From Bifidobacterium breve (GTDB lineage: Bacteria > Actinomycetota > Thermoleophilia > Solirubrobacterales > Solirubrobacteraceae): DNA of 64,000 bases. Position 1 is the first letter of the stretch. Each line of letters starts with the position of its first letter. The translations under genes were made by a program, and so were the position numbers. Below the pieces are notes generated by a model. It did not search any database. It was not told the origin of the DNA and was given only the letters and a program-made list of their open reading frames with translations. Shown here in pieces: positions 33,492-42,589 of this stretch. The stretch covers positions 86,317 through 150,316 of the forward strand of contig CAMCUD010000008.1 in the NCBI GenBank assembly GCA_945878865.1, given 5' to 3'.

Positions 33492-34058
33492 ATGGCGCGA
33501 CTCGCTCCTCCGCGCGAACGGATCCTCGCCGCGGCCGACCGGCTGTTCACCGCCCACGGCATTCGCGCCGTGGGGATCGACGCAATCCTGCGCGAGTCCG
33601 GCTGCGCGAAGGCGACGCTGTACGTCCATTTCCACAGCAAGGACGGGCTCATCGCCGCGTATCTCGCCGGGCGCGCCGCGCGATTTCGCGAGCGTCTGGG
33701 CCAGGATCTGCGCGCGGTGGCCGATCCGCGCGAGCGGCCGGGGGCGTTCTTCGACGTCCTCGGCGCGCTCGCGCGGGAAACGAAGACGTGGCGTGGCGAC
33801 GCCCTGCTGGGCGCCGCGGTCGAGGGGTGCGTGAGCGAACCCGCCCAGGCGGAAGTGCTCGTCGAGCATCGCCAGTGGCTGGGGGTCCTGCTCGAAGCGC
33901 TGGCCCGCGAGGCCGGTGCAGGCGACCCGGAGATCGCCGGGCGCGAGCTTCTCCTGCTCCATGACGGCGTCATGGCGCAGGCGTTTTATGGCAACGGCGC
34001 ACTGGCGGCGGCGGAGGCCAAAACCGCCGTTTCGCGGCTTCTCTCACCCTCGACTTGA
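33492..34058 (+). CDS. TetR-family transcriptional regulator
   Basis: 188 residues. The N-terminal helix-turn-helix is classical: RERILAAADRLFTAHGIRAV, DAILRESGCAKATLYVHFHS and KDGLIAAYL. The C-terminal ligand-binding part (FFDVLGALARETKTWRG, LLLLHDGVMAQAFYG) resembles members that sense small hydrophobic molecules. It is downstream of bcp by 15 bp, so it may control that operon or the divergent M20-LOG operon. Its stop codon lies inside a terminator hairpin. Confidence 0.92.
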   Translation: MARLAPPRERILAAADRLFTAHGIRAVGIDAILRESGCAKATLYVHFHSKDGLIAAYLAGRAARFRERLGQDLRAVADPRERPGAFFDVLGALARETKTWRGDALLGAAVEGCVSEPAQAEVLVEHRQWLGVLLEALAREAGAGDPEIAGRELLLLHDGVMAQAFYGNGALAAAEAKTAVSRLLSPST

Positions 34059-34065
34059 GGGTGAG
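34043..34065 (+). terminator. Terminator hairpin over the TetR stop codon
   Basis: CTCACCCTC (34043-34051), loop GACTT and GAGGGTGAG (34057-34065) give a perfect 9-bp stem that includes the TGA stop. Confidence 0.6.
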
Positions 34066-34078
34066 CCTTCCCCTCGCG

Positions 34079-34117
34079 GGGGCACGTTTTCCCTGCATGT
34101 GCAGGAGAACGTTCCCC
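34079..34117. terminator. Imperfect long hairpin between tetR and sufD
   Basis: An inner perfect stem CCTGCA/TGCAGG (34092-34097 with 34100-34105) is extended by ACGTT/AACGT and GGGG/CCCC with a small internal loop. It is the second of three hairpins in this convergent gap. Confidence 0.45.
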
Positions 34118-34124
34118 ACAACGA

Positions 34125-34150
34125 CCGAGGGCGCCCGCAGGCGCCCTCGG
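34125..34150 (-). terminator. Terminator of the Rieske-sufB-sufD operon
   Basis: CCGAGGGCGCC (34125-34135), loop CGCA and GGCGCCCTCGG (34140-34150) make a perfect 11-bp stem 23 nt past the sufD stop. It can act in both orientations. Confidence 0.7.
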
Positions 34151-34172
34151 AACAGCGTTATGGAACCTCGGG

Positions 34173-35441
34173 CTAGCCGAGAACCGCTTCGAGCCGGCGA
34201 TCGAGCGCGGCACCGACGGCCTCGCGCACCGGCCCCTCCTCGAAGCGCTCCACCGTCGCCTGCAGGAAGCCCTCGATGACGAGGCGCTTGGCCTGGGCCT
34301 CCGGGAGGCCGTGGCTGCGCAGGTAGTAGAGCTGCTCGGGGTCGAGCTGCGCGATCGCCGCCGCGTGCGTGCAACGCACGTCGTTGGCGAGGATCTCCAG
34401 GCCCGGGATCGCGTCCGCGTGGGCCTTCTTGGAGAGGAGGAGGTTGCGCGACTCCTGGAACGCGTCGATCTGCTGTGCGCCCGGATCGACCTTGATCATC
34501 CCCGACCACACGGTCTGGGAGCGCTCGGCGAGGATCCCGCGGAACGCCAGATCACTGTTCGTGCGCGGCGCCGCGTGCTCCTGCGTCGTCGCGTAGTCCA
34601 GGTGCTGCTTGCCGTTCGTGGCGTACGCGCCGGTGACCCGCCCCTCGGCGCCCTCGCCGGCGAGGTTCGTCTCCACGGCGACGCGGCCGTTGGCCGAGCC
34701 GAAGCCCAGGAGGATCCAGTCGAGCGTGCCGTCGCGCTGGACGACCGCGCGCTGGCTGCCGAACACCCACGTCCTCCCGGAGAGGTTCTGGGCGCCGACG
34801 TAGCGCAGGGACGCGCCCTGGCCCACGGACAGCTCGGCGACGGTGGTCACGAGGCCCTCCTGCTCGGCGTCCGCCGACAGGTGCTGCTCCCAGACCTCGG
34901 CCTGCGCGCCGTCCTCCAGGACGACGAGCGTGCGCCAGTGCGCCGCGGTGCCCGCGCCCGCATGAACGGCGGTGACGACGATCGGCGCCTCCACGGTCAC
35001 GCCGCGCGGGACGTAGACGAACGCGCCGCCGGTCCAGCCGGCCTCGTTGCGCGCGACGAACGGGTCCTCGGCCGAGACGATCGAGCCGAAGTGCTCCTCG
35101 AGCACCTCGGGATGCGAGATCGCGGCCTCGGAGAGCGGGAGCACCAGCGGGCCCTCGGAGTCGAGCTCCGGGCCGGGCGCGAACGTCGCGTCGACCTGGT
35201 CGAGCCGGACCGCGCCCTCGGGCGCCTCCAGGACTGGATCGACCGAGCGCGCGAGCGCGAGGTCCCCCGCCCCCGCCGCCGGGAAGGCGTCGAGGTCGAG
35301 CCCCTTGAGCGACGTGAACTCCCAGCCGGGCTGGCCCCGGAAGGACGGCAGCTCCAGCGAGCCCACGAGCTCTCCGGCGCGGGCCCGGCGCTCCGCGAGG
35401 AAGCCGGGCTCCGACGTCGTGTCAGCAGACAGCGTGGTCAT
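34173..35441 (-). CDS. sufD: Fe-S cluster assembly scaffold protein SufD
   Basis: 422 residues. SufD is the partner of SufB in the SufBC2D scaffold. Typical segments are [20 protein letters not shown] near the N-terminus, [17 protein letters not shown], the beta-helix core with [19 protein letters not shown], and the C-terminal [40 protein letters not shown] and [17 protein letters not shown]. That Cys-His pair (CTHAAA) is the SufD equivalent of the assembly site. The ATG overlaps the sufB stop by 4 nt (ATGA). It is the last gene of the operon, which ends at a strong hairpin. Confidence 0.95.
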   Translation of the reverse strand: MTTLSADTTSEPGFLAERRARAGELVGSLELPSFRGQPGWEFTSLKGLDLDAFPAAGAGDLALARSVDPVLEAPEGAVRLDQVDATFAPGPELDSEGPLVLPLSEAAISHPEVLEEHFGSIVSAEDPFVARNEAGWTGGAFVYVPRGVTVEAPIVVTAVHAGAGTAAHWRTLVVLEDGAQAEVWEQHLSADAEQEGLVTTVAELSVGQGASLRYVGAQNLSGRTWVFGSQRAVVQRDGTLDWILLGFGSANGRVAVETNLAGEGAEGRVTGAYATNGKQHLDYATTQEHAAPRTNSDLAFRGILAERSQTVWSGMIKVDPGAQQIDAFQESRNLLLSKKAHADAIPGLEILANDVRCTHAAAIAQLDPEQLYYLRSHGLPEAQAKRLVIEGFLQATVERFEEGPVREAVGAALDRRLEAVLG

Positions 35442-36871
35442 CCGATGGAGCCCTCCATCTGCAGCTCGATGAGGCGGTTCATCTCGACCGCGTACTCCAT
35501 CGGCAGCTCCTTGACGATCGGCTCGATGAAGCCGTTGACGATGAGCTTCGAGGCCTCCTCCTCCGGGATCCCGTGGGACTGGAGGTAGAACAGCTGCTCC
35601 GCGCCGACCTTCGAGACGGTCGCCTCGTGGCCGACGTCGACGTCGTCCTCGCCGATGCGGATCGTCGGGTACGTGTCCGAGCGCGACTCCTCGTCGAGCA
35701 GCAGCGCGTCGCAGACGACCTTCGACTTCGCGCCGTGCGCGCCCTTGGCGACCTCGAGCAGGCCGCGGTACGACGAGCGCCCGCCGTCCTTGGAGATCGA
35801 CTTGGCGAAGATGTTCGACGTCGTATTCGGCGCGGCGTGCACGATCTTCGCGCCCGCGTCCTGATGCTGACCGGTGCCCGCGAAGGCGATCGACAGCACC
35901 TCGCCGTGCGCGCGCTCGCCCATCAGCCAGACCGCCGGGTACTTCATCGTGAGCTTCGAACCGAGGTTGCAGTCGACCCACTCGACCGTCGCGTCGCGCT
36001 CAGCCACCGCGCGCTTCGTGACGAGGTTGAAGACGTTCTGCGACCAGTTCTGCACCGTCGTGTAGCGGATGCGCGCACCCGGCTTGGCGATGAGCTCGAC
36101 GACCGCGGAGTGCAGCGAATCCGACGAGTACGTCGGCGCGGTGCAGCCCTCGACGTAGTGCACGTACGAGCCCTCGTCGGCGATGATCAGCGTGCGCTCG
36201 AACTGGCCCATCGACTCCGTGTTGATGCGGAAGTAGGCCTGCAGCGGCATCTCGACGTGGACGCCCGGCGGCACGTAGACGAACGAGCCGCCCGACCACA
36301 CGGCGCTGTTGAGCGCGGCGAGCTTGTTGTCGTTGTTCGGGATGACCGTGGCGAAGTACTCGCGGACGAGGTCCTCGTGCTCGCGCAGGCCCGTGTCCAT
36401 GTCGACGAAGATCACGCCCTGCTGCTCGAGATCCTCGCGCACCTGGTGGTAGACGACCTCGGACTCGTACTGGGCGCCGACGCCGGCGAGGAACTTGCGC
36501 TCGGCCTCCGGGATGCCCAGGCGGTCGAACGTCTTCTTGACGTCCTCGGGCACGTCGTCCCAGGAGCGCTCGGCGCGCTCGCTGGCGCGGACGAAGTAGT
36601 GGATGTCGTCGAAGTCGACCTCGGCGAGCATGGGCGAGCCCCACGTCGGCATGGGCCGGGCCTCGAAGTTCTCCAGGGACTTCAGGCGGAACTCCCGCAT
36701 CCACGCGGGCTCGCCCTTCATCTCCGAGATCTTCTCGACGATCTCACGGTTGATGCCCTTCGGCGCCTTGTAGAGGTAGTTCTCGGCGTCGTGGAAGCCG
36801 TACTTCTCGGTGTAGTCGGCATTGAGGTCCTGAAGGGCCTCCTGCTCGGCGATGACGTCGGGTGTGGCCAT
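35438..36871 (-). CDS. sufB: Fe-S cluster assembly scaffold protein SufB
   Basis: 477 residues, the usual SufB length. Segments recognised are [80 protein letters not shown] (with the conserved Cys), [20 protein letters not shown], the [20 protein letters not shown] block and the C-terminal [24 protein letters not shown] end. No intein interrupts it, unlike many mycobacterial SufB proteins. GGAG lies 8 nt before the ATG. It sits between the Rieske gene (5-bp gap) and sufD. The ATPase SufC is encoded in a separate operon about 9 kb away. Confidence 0.96.
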   Translation of the reverse strand: MATPDVIAEQEALQDLNADYTEKYGFHDAENYLYKAPKGINREIVEKISEMKGEPAWMREFRLKSLENFEARPMPTWGSPMLAEVDFDDIHYFVRASERAERSWDDVPEDVKKTFDRLGIPEAERKFLAGVGAQYESEVVYHQVREDLEQQGVIFVDMDTGLREHEDLVREYFATVIPNNDNKLAALNSAVWSGGSFVYVPPGVHVEMPLQAYFRINTESMGQFERTLIIADEGSYVHYVEGCTAPTYSSDSLHSAVVELIAKPGARIRYTTVQNWSQNVFNLVTKRAVAERDATVEWVDCNLGSKLTMKYPAVWLMGERAHGEVLSIAFAGTGQHQDAGAKIVHAAPNTTSNIFAKSISKDGGRSSYRGLLEVAKGAHGAKSKVVCDALLLDEESRSDTYPTIRIGEDDVDVGHEATVSKVGAEQLFYLQSHGIPEEEASKLIVNGFIEPIVKELPMEYAVEMNRLIELQMEGSIG

Positions 36872-36876
36872 GGTGG

Positions 36877-37194
36877 CTACTCCACCTCCAGCTTGATCGT
36901 GTCGCCCTCGACGCGGACCGGAAAGGTCTCGACCGCGACGTAGGCCGGGAGGGTCTTGGGCGCACCGGTGCGCAGATCGAACAGCGAGCCGTGCCGCGGG
37001 CATTCCACGGTGCAGTTCGCCTGGTCGAGCGGCCCCTCGGCAAGGGGCCCATCGTCGTGCGAGCAGCGGTCCTCGATGGCGAACAACTCGCCGTTGCAGT
37101 TGAAGACGCCGATCTCGTAGTCCTCCCACTCGATGACCTTGCGGCCGCCGGGCGGAAGCTCTGAGACCGGGCACACGTCGATGACGTCGGGCAT
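36877..37194 (-). CDS. Rieske [2Fe-2S] ferredoxin-like protein of the suf operon
   Basis: 105 residues from ATG 37194 with AAGGA 4 nt upstream. Both cluster-binding motifs are intact: [10 protein letters not shown] (C-x-H) and [12 protein letters not shown] (C-x2-H). It resembles the small Rieske proteins (NirD/BphF-like) carried in actinobacterial suf operons between sufD and sufC; here it precedes sufB. It may deliver electrons during cluster assembly or repair. The upstream region has a large inverted repeat that could regulate the operon. Confidence 0.9.
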   Translation of the reverse strand: MPDVIDVCPVSELPPGGRKVIEWEDYEIGVFNCNGELFAIEDRCSHDDGPLAEGPLDQANCTVECPRHGSLFDLRTGAPKTLPAYVAVETFPVRVEGDTIKLEVE

Positions 37195-37226
37195 GCGGTC
37201 CTTGAAGGCGATTCCAAATCCGATTG

Positions 37227-37300
37227 CGGAGGTACGGATTGTAGCGGCCACCCGGTCGAGAAGGCCATCCGACCCCCACGAAAACACGGGCGTACCTCCG
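37227..37300. promoter_or_regulatory. Widely spaced inverted repeat upstream of the Rieske-sufBD operon
   Basis: CGGAGGTACG (37227-37236) and CGTACCTCCG (37291-37300) are perfect 10-bp inverted repeats 54 bp apart. They flank a minus-strand TACAAT hexamer (near 37238). The arrangement would allow looping or cooperative binding by a dimeric regulator of iron-sulfur synthesis. Confidence 0.45.
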
Positions 37301-37340
37301 TATGGGAGACTGCGCGCGCCCACCACGGGAGGAGAGGGTC

Positions 37341-38582
37341 ATGCCGCACCGCCGCCTGGTCGCGCTCATCGCGATCGCCGCCTCGTTCGCCGCAGCGCCC
37401 GCGGCGCGCGCCGCCACCGCCTGCCCGAACCCCACCGGGACCTCCGAGTTCCAGCGCGCCGTCCCTGAGCAGGTCGACCTTGACGGCGCGAAGGTGCGCA
37501 GCGCCCTGCGCTTCATGACGAGCCGCCTCGCCGTGTCGGCGCGGGTGTACCGCCACGGCTGCCTGGTCGCCACCAGCGGCCTCGACCCGCTCACCCAGAA
37601 CACCCGCGCGAACATCTGGAGCGCGACGAAGGGCGTCACCGCGCTGCTGACCGGCCGCGCGATCACCCAGGGGAAGCTCGGCCTCGACGACCCGATCGGC
37701 CGGTACCTCCCCCAGGCCGACGCCGCCCACGGCGCGATCACCGTCCGCCAGCTGCTGACGCAGACGTCGGGGCTGCGCTTCGCCTGGCTCTCGGACATCG
37801 CGACGCCCGACACCGTCAACTACACGCTCGCCCTGCCGTTCGCGCACACTCCTGGGACGTACTTCGAGTACGCGCAGACCACCGTCACGCTGCTCGCCGC
37901 CGTCGTCCAGCGGGCCGTCGGCGAGGACCTGCAGGCCTACGCGCAGCGCGAGCTGTTCGATCCGCTCGGGATCCCGCGCTCGCACTGGAACTGGTCGCGC
38001 GACGCCAAGCGTCAAACCCAGGGCTACGCGTTCCTCTACCTGCCGCCGAAGGACCTCGGGCGCATCGGCCAGCTGCTGCTCCAGCGGGGCAGCTGGAACG
38101 GCGCGCAGCTCATCGACGCGGGCTACATGCGCGAGCTCAGCGCTCCGACGCCGACGAACGGCGCGTACGGGTTCCTGGCCTGGACGAACGAGGGCGGGAC
38201 GATGATCACCGCAACCGCGCCGAGCCGGCGCGTCATCGATGCGCCCTTCCTGCCACCCGCCCCGCGCGACGCGTTCGCCTTCGTCGGGTTCATGGGCCAG
38301 CTCGTCCTGGCGATTCCGAGCCTCGACATGGTCGTGATCCGCACCGGCTACCCGGGCAACGTCGACCCGGACGCCCACTCGCTGCTGACCTCGAAGTCCG
38401 GCGACATGGACTACGAGTCGACGCGGATGCTCATGCAGGCCGTGCGCGACGTGAAGGTGCCCGACCCGGGACCGTTCGAGCGGGTCCGCCGGTTCGAGTC
38501 GTTCGACACCGCGAAGTGGCTGGACCTGCGCACGCTGCTGCTCTCCCTCGCCCCACCCCGCTGCACCCTGGCCACCTGCTGA
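37341..38582 (+). CDS. Secreted serine hydrolase of the class C beta-lactamase family
   Basis: 413 residues from ATG 37341, with GGAGGAGAGG directly upstream. A signal peptide covers about 1-26 ([20 protein letters not shown]). The penicillin-binding-protein-like fold has the SxxK motif in [12 protein letters not shown], followed by [21 protein letters not shown] and the second motif region [12 protein letters not shown] (YAQ in place of YxN). The third motif (KTG-like) is not obvious. Such proteins are beta-lactamases, D-aminopeptidases or esterases; antibiotic resistance should not be assumed. The next gene starts 29 bp later on the same strand. Confidence 0.87.
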   Translation: MPHRRLVALIAIAASFAAAPAARAATACPNPTGTSEFQRAVPEQVDLDGAKVRSALRFMTSRLAVSARVYRHGCLVATSGLDPLTQNTRANIWSATKGVTALLTGRAITQGKLGLDDPIGRYLPQADAAHGAITVRQLLTQTSGLRFAWLSDIATPDTVNYTLALPFAHTPGTYFEYAQTTVTLLAAVVQRAVGEDLQAYAQRELFDPLGIPRSHWNWSRDAKRQTQGYAFLYLPPKDLGRIGQLLLQRGSWNGAQLIDAGYMRELSAPTPTNGAYGFLAWTNEGGTMITATAPSRRVIDAPFLPPAPRDAFAFVGFMGQLVLAIPSLDMVVIRTGYPGNVDPDAHSLLTSKSGDMDYESTRMLMQAVRDVKVPDPGPFERVRRFESFDTAKWLDLRTLLLSLAPPRCTLATC

Positions 38583-38611
38583 CGCGCGGGCGCTCCGGTC
38601 CCACCAGTAGC

Positions 38612-39994
38612 GTGCGCGCCGGGTTGCCTCGTCTCGCTCTCCTCGCGCTGGTCCTGCTCGCGTCGGCCTTCGGCTGCGCTCCGGCGTCCGCTGCCCCGGC
38701 GGTGCCGGCCGACGCGTTCCGCGACGCGGTCGGCGTGAACACCCACGTCATGCACGGCGAATCGCCGTACTGGGACCTGCCGCAGCTGAAGTCGGCGCTG
38801 ACGTACCTCGGCGTCCGCCACATCCGCGACGGCGTCCGCTGGTACCGCACGCGGGCGACGCAGTGGTACGTCGACGAGCAGGCGCGCCGGTTCCAGTCGC
38901 TTGCCGACGACGGCGTGCGGTTCGACCTGCTGCTGCCCGGCCCCCGCGAGGGCTATGGCACGGTCGACGAGGCACTCGACGTCATGGCGGCGACCGGTGG
39001 CACGGAGTCCGTGGAGGTCGCCAACGAGTGGGACCTCAACGGCGATCCGGTCGGGTGGACGAGCCAGCTCCACGGCCACGTGCGGGAGGCGCGCGCCGAA
39101 CTCGACGCCCATCCCGCGCTGCGCGGCACACCGCTCGTCGGCCCGGGCTTCGGCCGGCCGGGTAGCTCGGAGCGTTTCGGCGACGAAGCCGAGGCCGTGG
39201 ACTACGGCAACGCGCACCCGTACACCGCAGGGCTCCCGCCGGAGGTCGCCGAGTCCCCGACGCAGCGCTCGCTGGAGCGCAGCATCGACGCGCTGCGGCT
39301 CGTCTCGGGCCCGCGGCCGTTCATGTTCACGGAGTCGGGCTACCACGACGCCCTCGCCGCGACCACGGGGCAGCCGGCGGTGGACCGCGCGACGGCCGCC
39401 GTCTACACCGTGCGCACGCTGCTCGAGCACGTCCGCGCCGGCGCGACCCGCACGTACCTCTACGAGCTCGCCGACTCGTTCGACGATCCGGCGATGGGCA
39501 ACCCTGAGGCACACTTCGGCCTGTTCGACTTCGCGTGGCGTCCGAAGCCCGCGGCCACAGCCGTGCGCAACCTGCTGGCCGCGGTCAAGGACCCGCTCCC
39601 CGCTCCGCGGGGCGCGTCGCTGGACTACACGATCGACGGACCCACGGCGGACCTGCGCGAGCTGCTGCTCTCGCGCGCGGGCGGCGGCTTCACCCTTGCG
39701 CTCTGGCGCACGGCGCCCGTCTGGGATCCGGCCACGCAGCGTCGGCTCGCACCACGGCCGACCTCGGTCACCGTGGAGCTGCCCCACCAGTTCGCGACCG
39801 CGTCGGTGGTCCGCCCGGTGACGAGCGCCGATCCCGTCGAGACGCGGTCTGACGCCACGTCGGTCGCCGTCGCCGTGGGCGCGGAGCCCGTGCTCGTCGA
39901 GTTGGAGCCCACGGCCGGGGCGCCCGCCCCGCCGCCGTCTGCGCCGGCCGGGTCGCGGCCCTGGTGGTGCGCCTGGTTCTCCTGGGCCTGCTGA
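38612..39994 (+). CDS. Secreted glycoside-hydrolase-like TIM-barrel protein (paralog A)
   Basis: About 460 residues from GTG 38612; TTG 38624 is an alternative. The signal peptide (LPRLALLALVLLASAFGCA) may be a lipoprotein type because of its Cys. The barrel has YWDLPQLKSALTYLGVRHIR, VEVANEWDLNGDP, in which the Glu of NEWD is a candidate acid/base, and PFMFTESGYHDAL, in which Glu of TESG is a candidate nucleophile. This spacing is that of clan-A glycosidases. The C-terminus is a beta-domain after ARAGGGF-type sequence and ends with a Trp/Cys-rich tail WWCAWFSWAC. It is a clear paralog of the product at 41225. The polysaccharide substrate is unknown. Confidence 0.8.
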   Translation: MRAGLPRLALLALVLLASAFGCAPASAAPAVPADAFRDAVGVNTHVMHGESPYWDLPQLKSALTYLGVRHIRDGVRWYRTRATQWYVDEQARRFQSLADDGVRFDLLLPGPREGYGTVDEALDVMAATGGTESVEVANEWDLNGDPVGWTSQLHGHVREARAELDAHPALRGTPLVGPGFGRPGSSERFGDEAEAVDYGNAHPYTAGLPPEVAESPTQRSLERSIDALRLVSGPRPFMFTESGYHDALAATTGQPAVDRATAAVYTVRTLLEHVRAGATRTYLYELADSFDDPAMGNPEAHFGLFDFAWRPKPAATAVRNLLAAVKDPLPAPRGASLDYTIDGPTADLRELLLSRAGGGFTLALWRTAPVWDPATQRRLAPRPTSVTVELPHQFATASVVRPVTSADPVETRSDATSVAVAVGAEPVLVELEPTAGAPAPPPSAPAGSRPWWCAWFSWAC

Positions 39995-40004
39995 CGCGCC
40001 GCCC

Positions 40005-40622
40005 TCAGCGCCGCCAGAACGACGTCCGCCCCATCGCCCCGGCCTTCGTCATGCCGATGTGCATGTGGTTGCGGTGCGCGGTGGTCACGTCGACGCGCTT
40101 GCGCGGCGTGCCGTCGCGCCCGAAGCACGGCGAGTAGTCCTTGAACTCCGTCATCCCGGCCGCCCAGTACGAGCAGTCCCAGATGAGCTCTTCGACGCCC
40201 ATCCGGCGGGCGAGCGCCTGCGGCTCGCCGGCCGAGTCCGGCGCGAGCAGGAGCCGGATGAGCCTCGTCGCCGCCGCCTTGTCCTCCGGGTCGGCGACGT
40301 CGAGGTGCCAGTCGATCGCCCGGCCCTCGGCGTGCAACGACGCGCTGCCCTTGCCCCAGCGCTCGCACCGGTAGGCGCCCCAGTACTCACCGCGCTGCGT
40401 CTCCTGCAGCCAGGCGACCATCGCCTTGACGCCCGGGCGGGGCGTGAGGACGCACCGCGTGGCCGGGTCGTATTCGCTGTCCTCGATCGGCGTGTCGACC
40501 AGCGCCTCGGCCGGGTTGCCCGACACGGGCGCCGGATCGCTCGGAAGATCGACCCGCGCGGACGCAGACGCGGTGAGCGCGGCGGTGCCCAGGCACGCCA
40601 GGATCACGGTGAGGCGGCGCAT
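40005..40622 (-). CDS. Secreted M15-like (VanY/ARB_07466 type) peptidase-fold protein
   Basis: 205 residues. An N-terminal signal peptide (LTVILACLGTAALTASASA) is followed by a domain with SLHAEGRAIDWHLDV and a C-terminal HRNHMHIGMT. This His-x6-Asp plus HxH arrangement is that of zinc D-Ala-D-Ala carboxypeptidases and their relatives in the M15 clan. Four Cys (TRCVLTP, YRCERWG, IWDCSYW, SPCFGRD) suggest two disulfides outside the cell. A cell-wall peptide is the likely substrate. Convergent with paralog A. GACCCT lies 6 nt upstream of the start. Confidence 0.75.
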   Translation of the reverse strand: MRRLTVILACLGTAALTASASARVDLPSDPAPVSGNPAEALVDTPIEDSEYDPATRCVLTPRPGVKAMVAWLQETQRGEYWGAYRCERWGKGSASLHAEGRAIDWHLDVADPEDKAAATRLIRLLLAPDSAGEPQALARRMGVEELIWDCSYWAAGMTEFKDYSPCFGRDGTPRKRVDVTTAHRNHMHIGMTKAGAMGRTSFWRR

Positions 40623-40741
40623 GCCCAGAGGGTCGGCCGCGCGCGGGGAGCCCGCAAGCGACCCGAGCGGATGTCCGATGCGCGACCTCCCCGAACCGGA
40701 TTCGACAACACCGACGGTCAGATGGGTTACCGTGCCGTTTC

Positions 40742-41179
40742 ATGAAACCGGGAAGAGGTCTGACCATGTCGACGGTGGCCGCGCTGGTTGCGACGGCGAT
40801 CACCGCCGTCCCGGCGCAGGCCGATCGGACACCGCAGCTGCGCCGCATGTTCGTCAAGGACGCGCAGTACTGCCTGGCGCTCGGGATGCGCCCGCGCGTG
40901 CAGATCGACCTCTCGGCCCCCGGCAAGGTCACGTTCTCCGTGTACTCGGTGGACCCCAAGGACCCGCTGAAGCTGCCCAAGCAGACGGCCGGGCCGAAGA
41001 CGGTGACCGCGCCCGAGGGCACGTCGGTCCTCGAGTTCCCCACTGCGTTCGGCAAGACCCCGCGGGACTTCGCGCCATCACTGCAGAACGTGGTGGTCGG
41101 GCAGCCGTTCACCGGCTGGCAGTACGGCGCGCCGAAGGTGGACGCGACCGGGTTCATGCGCCTGCCGATGTGCGGTTGA
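40742..41179 (+). CDS. Secreted protein of unknown function
   Basis: 145 residues. A signal peptide of about 27 residues (MSTVAALVATAITAVPAQA) is followed by a mature domain with two Cys (AQYCLALG and LPMCG at the very C-terminus), probably a disulfide, and beta-strand-like stretches (VQIDLSAPGKVTFSVYSVD). I recognise no family. TACCGT sits 8 nt upstream of the ATG, a near-leaderless layout. It lies between two glycosidase-like paralogs and may share their extracellular role. Confidence 0.7.
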   Translation: MKPGRGLTMSTVAALVATAITAVPAQADRTPQLRRMFVKDAQYCLALGMRPRVQIDLSAPGKVTFSVYSVDPKDPLKLPKQTAGPKTVTAPEGTSVLEFPTAFGKTPRDFAPSLQNVVVGQPFTGWQYGAPKVDATGFMRLPMCG

Positions 41180-41211
41180 AGCTGATTCACCACATCGCGG
41201 ACTGCTGAACG

Positions 41212-41224
41212 TAGGGTCGACGGC
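41212..41224 (+). promoter_or_regulatory. Leaderless -10 of paralog B
   Basis: TAGGGT (41212-41217) followed by 7 nt and ATG 41225. Confidence 0.5.
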
Positions 41225-42589
41225 ATGTCGACCCTCTGCCGTCTCGCCACCGCCGCGATCCTGGCGGCCTGCGCCGCCTTGCCGGCCACCGCCGTGGCCG
41301 AGCCCGCCCGTCCCGCCGACGCGTTCACGGACAGCGTCGGGGTCAACATCCACGTCATGCACACCCGGTCGCCGTACTGGGACCTCGAGGCGGCGCGGAC
41401 CGCGCTGCGGACGCTCGGTGTGCGCCACGTGCGCGACGGCCTTCGCTGGTACACCGACCCGTCAGCTGCCTGGTACAACGCGGAGCTCGAGAAGCGGCTC
41501 GGGTCCCTGGCCCGCAGCGGCGCGCGGCTCGACCTCCTGCTCCCCGGCCCGGACGGCGCGACCGGCACGACCGCCCAGGCACTCGACCTCGCCGCGAAGC
41601 TCCCCGGCGTGCAGTCGGTCGAGGCCGCGAACGAGTGGGACCTCAACGGCCCCGTGGCGACCTGGCCCGACGACATCCGCGCGCAGGTGCTCGCGGCCCG
41701 CACCGGCCTGAACACCCGGCCCGCGCTGCGCGGCGTGCCGCTCGTCGCGCCCGGGTTCGGGCGCAACGGCAGCGCCGGCCAGGTCGGCGACCTCAGCGCC
41801 GCCGTCGACGTCGGCAACGGCCACCCGTACGCCAACGGCGGGCGCCCCGAACTGCCCGAGTCCCCGGGCCAGTGGTCGCTGCAGCGCAACATCGACACGC
41901 TGCGGCTGCTGTCCGGCGCCAAGCCGTTCGTGCTGACCGAGGCGGGCTTCCACAACGCGCTGAAGGCGACCACCGGCCAGTCCCCCGTCGACGAGGTGAC
42001 CGCCGCGACCTACCAGCTGCGCACGCTGCTCGAGCACTTCCGGCTCGGCGCGACCCGCACGTACCTCTACGAGCTCGTCGACTCCTGGAGCGACCCCGAC
42101 CGCACCGCGCCGGAGGGCAATTGGGGCCTGTTCCGCGCCGATTGGACGCCGAAGCCCGCAGCCCTGGCGGTGCGAAACGTCATGGCGCTCCTCGCCGACG
42201 GCTCCCGGTCGCCCCGCGGCGCGAACCTCAACTACGCGATCACCGGCGGTGACGCGAACCTGCGCAGCATCGCGTTCGCCCGCGCGGGTGGCGGCTTCAC
42301 GCTCGTGCTCTGGCGCGCCGAGTCGATCTGGAACCGCGAGACGCGTCAGCCCGTCGCGGTCCCCGCCGCGCCGCTCACCGTCGCCTTCGGCCGCACGTTC
42401 CCCGGGGCGCGGGTCTTCCGCCCCGCCCAGAGCCCGAACCCCGTCGCCGAGCAGGGGTCGGGCGCCGGGATCCAGGTCGCCGTGGCGGGCGACCCGGTCG
42501 TCATCGATCTGCGCCCCTCGACGCAGGACCGCTGGAACGCGGCGCTGCGTGACTGGTGGTGCCGGGTCTCGCCCCGCAGCTGCCGGTGA
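41225..42589 (+). CDS. Secreted glycoside-hydrolase-like TIM-barrel protein (paralog B)
   Basis: 454 residues with a signal peptide (LATAAILAACAALPATAVA). It parallels the protein at 38612 along its whole length: VGVNIHVMHTRSPYWDLEAA, LGVRHVRDGLRWYTD, VEAANEWDLNGP (candidate acid/base Glu), FVLTEAGFHNALKATTGQ (candidate nucleophile Glu) and LGATRTYLYELVDSW. It also has the same beta-domain and a Cys-containing tail, DWWCRVSPRSCR. Only two unrelated genes separate the copies, so this is a local duplication. The stop codon abuts that of the convergent SDR gene. An exported polysaccharide-active enzyme is likely; specificity is unknown. Confidence 0.82.
   Translation: MSTLCRLATAAILAACAALPATAVAEPARPADAFTDSVGVNIHVMHTRSPYWDLEAARTALRTLGVRHVRDGLRWYTDPSAAWYNAELEKRLGSLARSGARLDLLLPGPDGATGTTAQALDLAAKLPGVQSVEAANEWDLNGPVATWPDDIRAQVLAARTGLNTRPALRGVPLVAPGFGRNGSAGQVGDLSAAVDVGNGHPYANGGRPELPESPGQWSLQRNIDTLRLLSGAKPFVLTEAGFHNALKATTGQSPVDEVTAATYQLRTLLEHFRLGATRTYLYELVDSWSDPDRTAPEGNWGLFRADWTPKPAALAVRNVMALLADGSRSPRGANLNYAITGGDANLRSIAFARAGGGFTLVLWRAESIWNRETRQPVAVPAAPLTVAFGRTFPGARVFRPAQSPNPVAEQGSGAGIQVAVAGDPVVIDLRPSTQDRWNAALRDWWCRVSPRSCR

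Noticed and set aside
37341..38582. Annotation as a true antibiotic-resistance beta-lactamase
   Set aside because: Only the SxxK motif is certain and the second motif is YAQ; family members are often esterases or peptidases.
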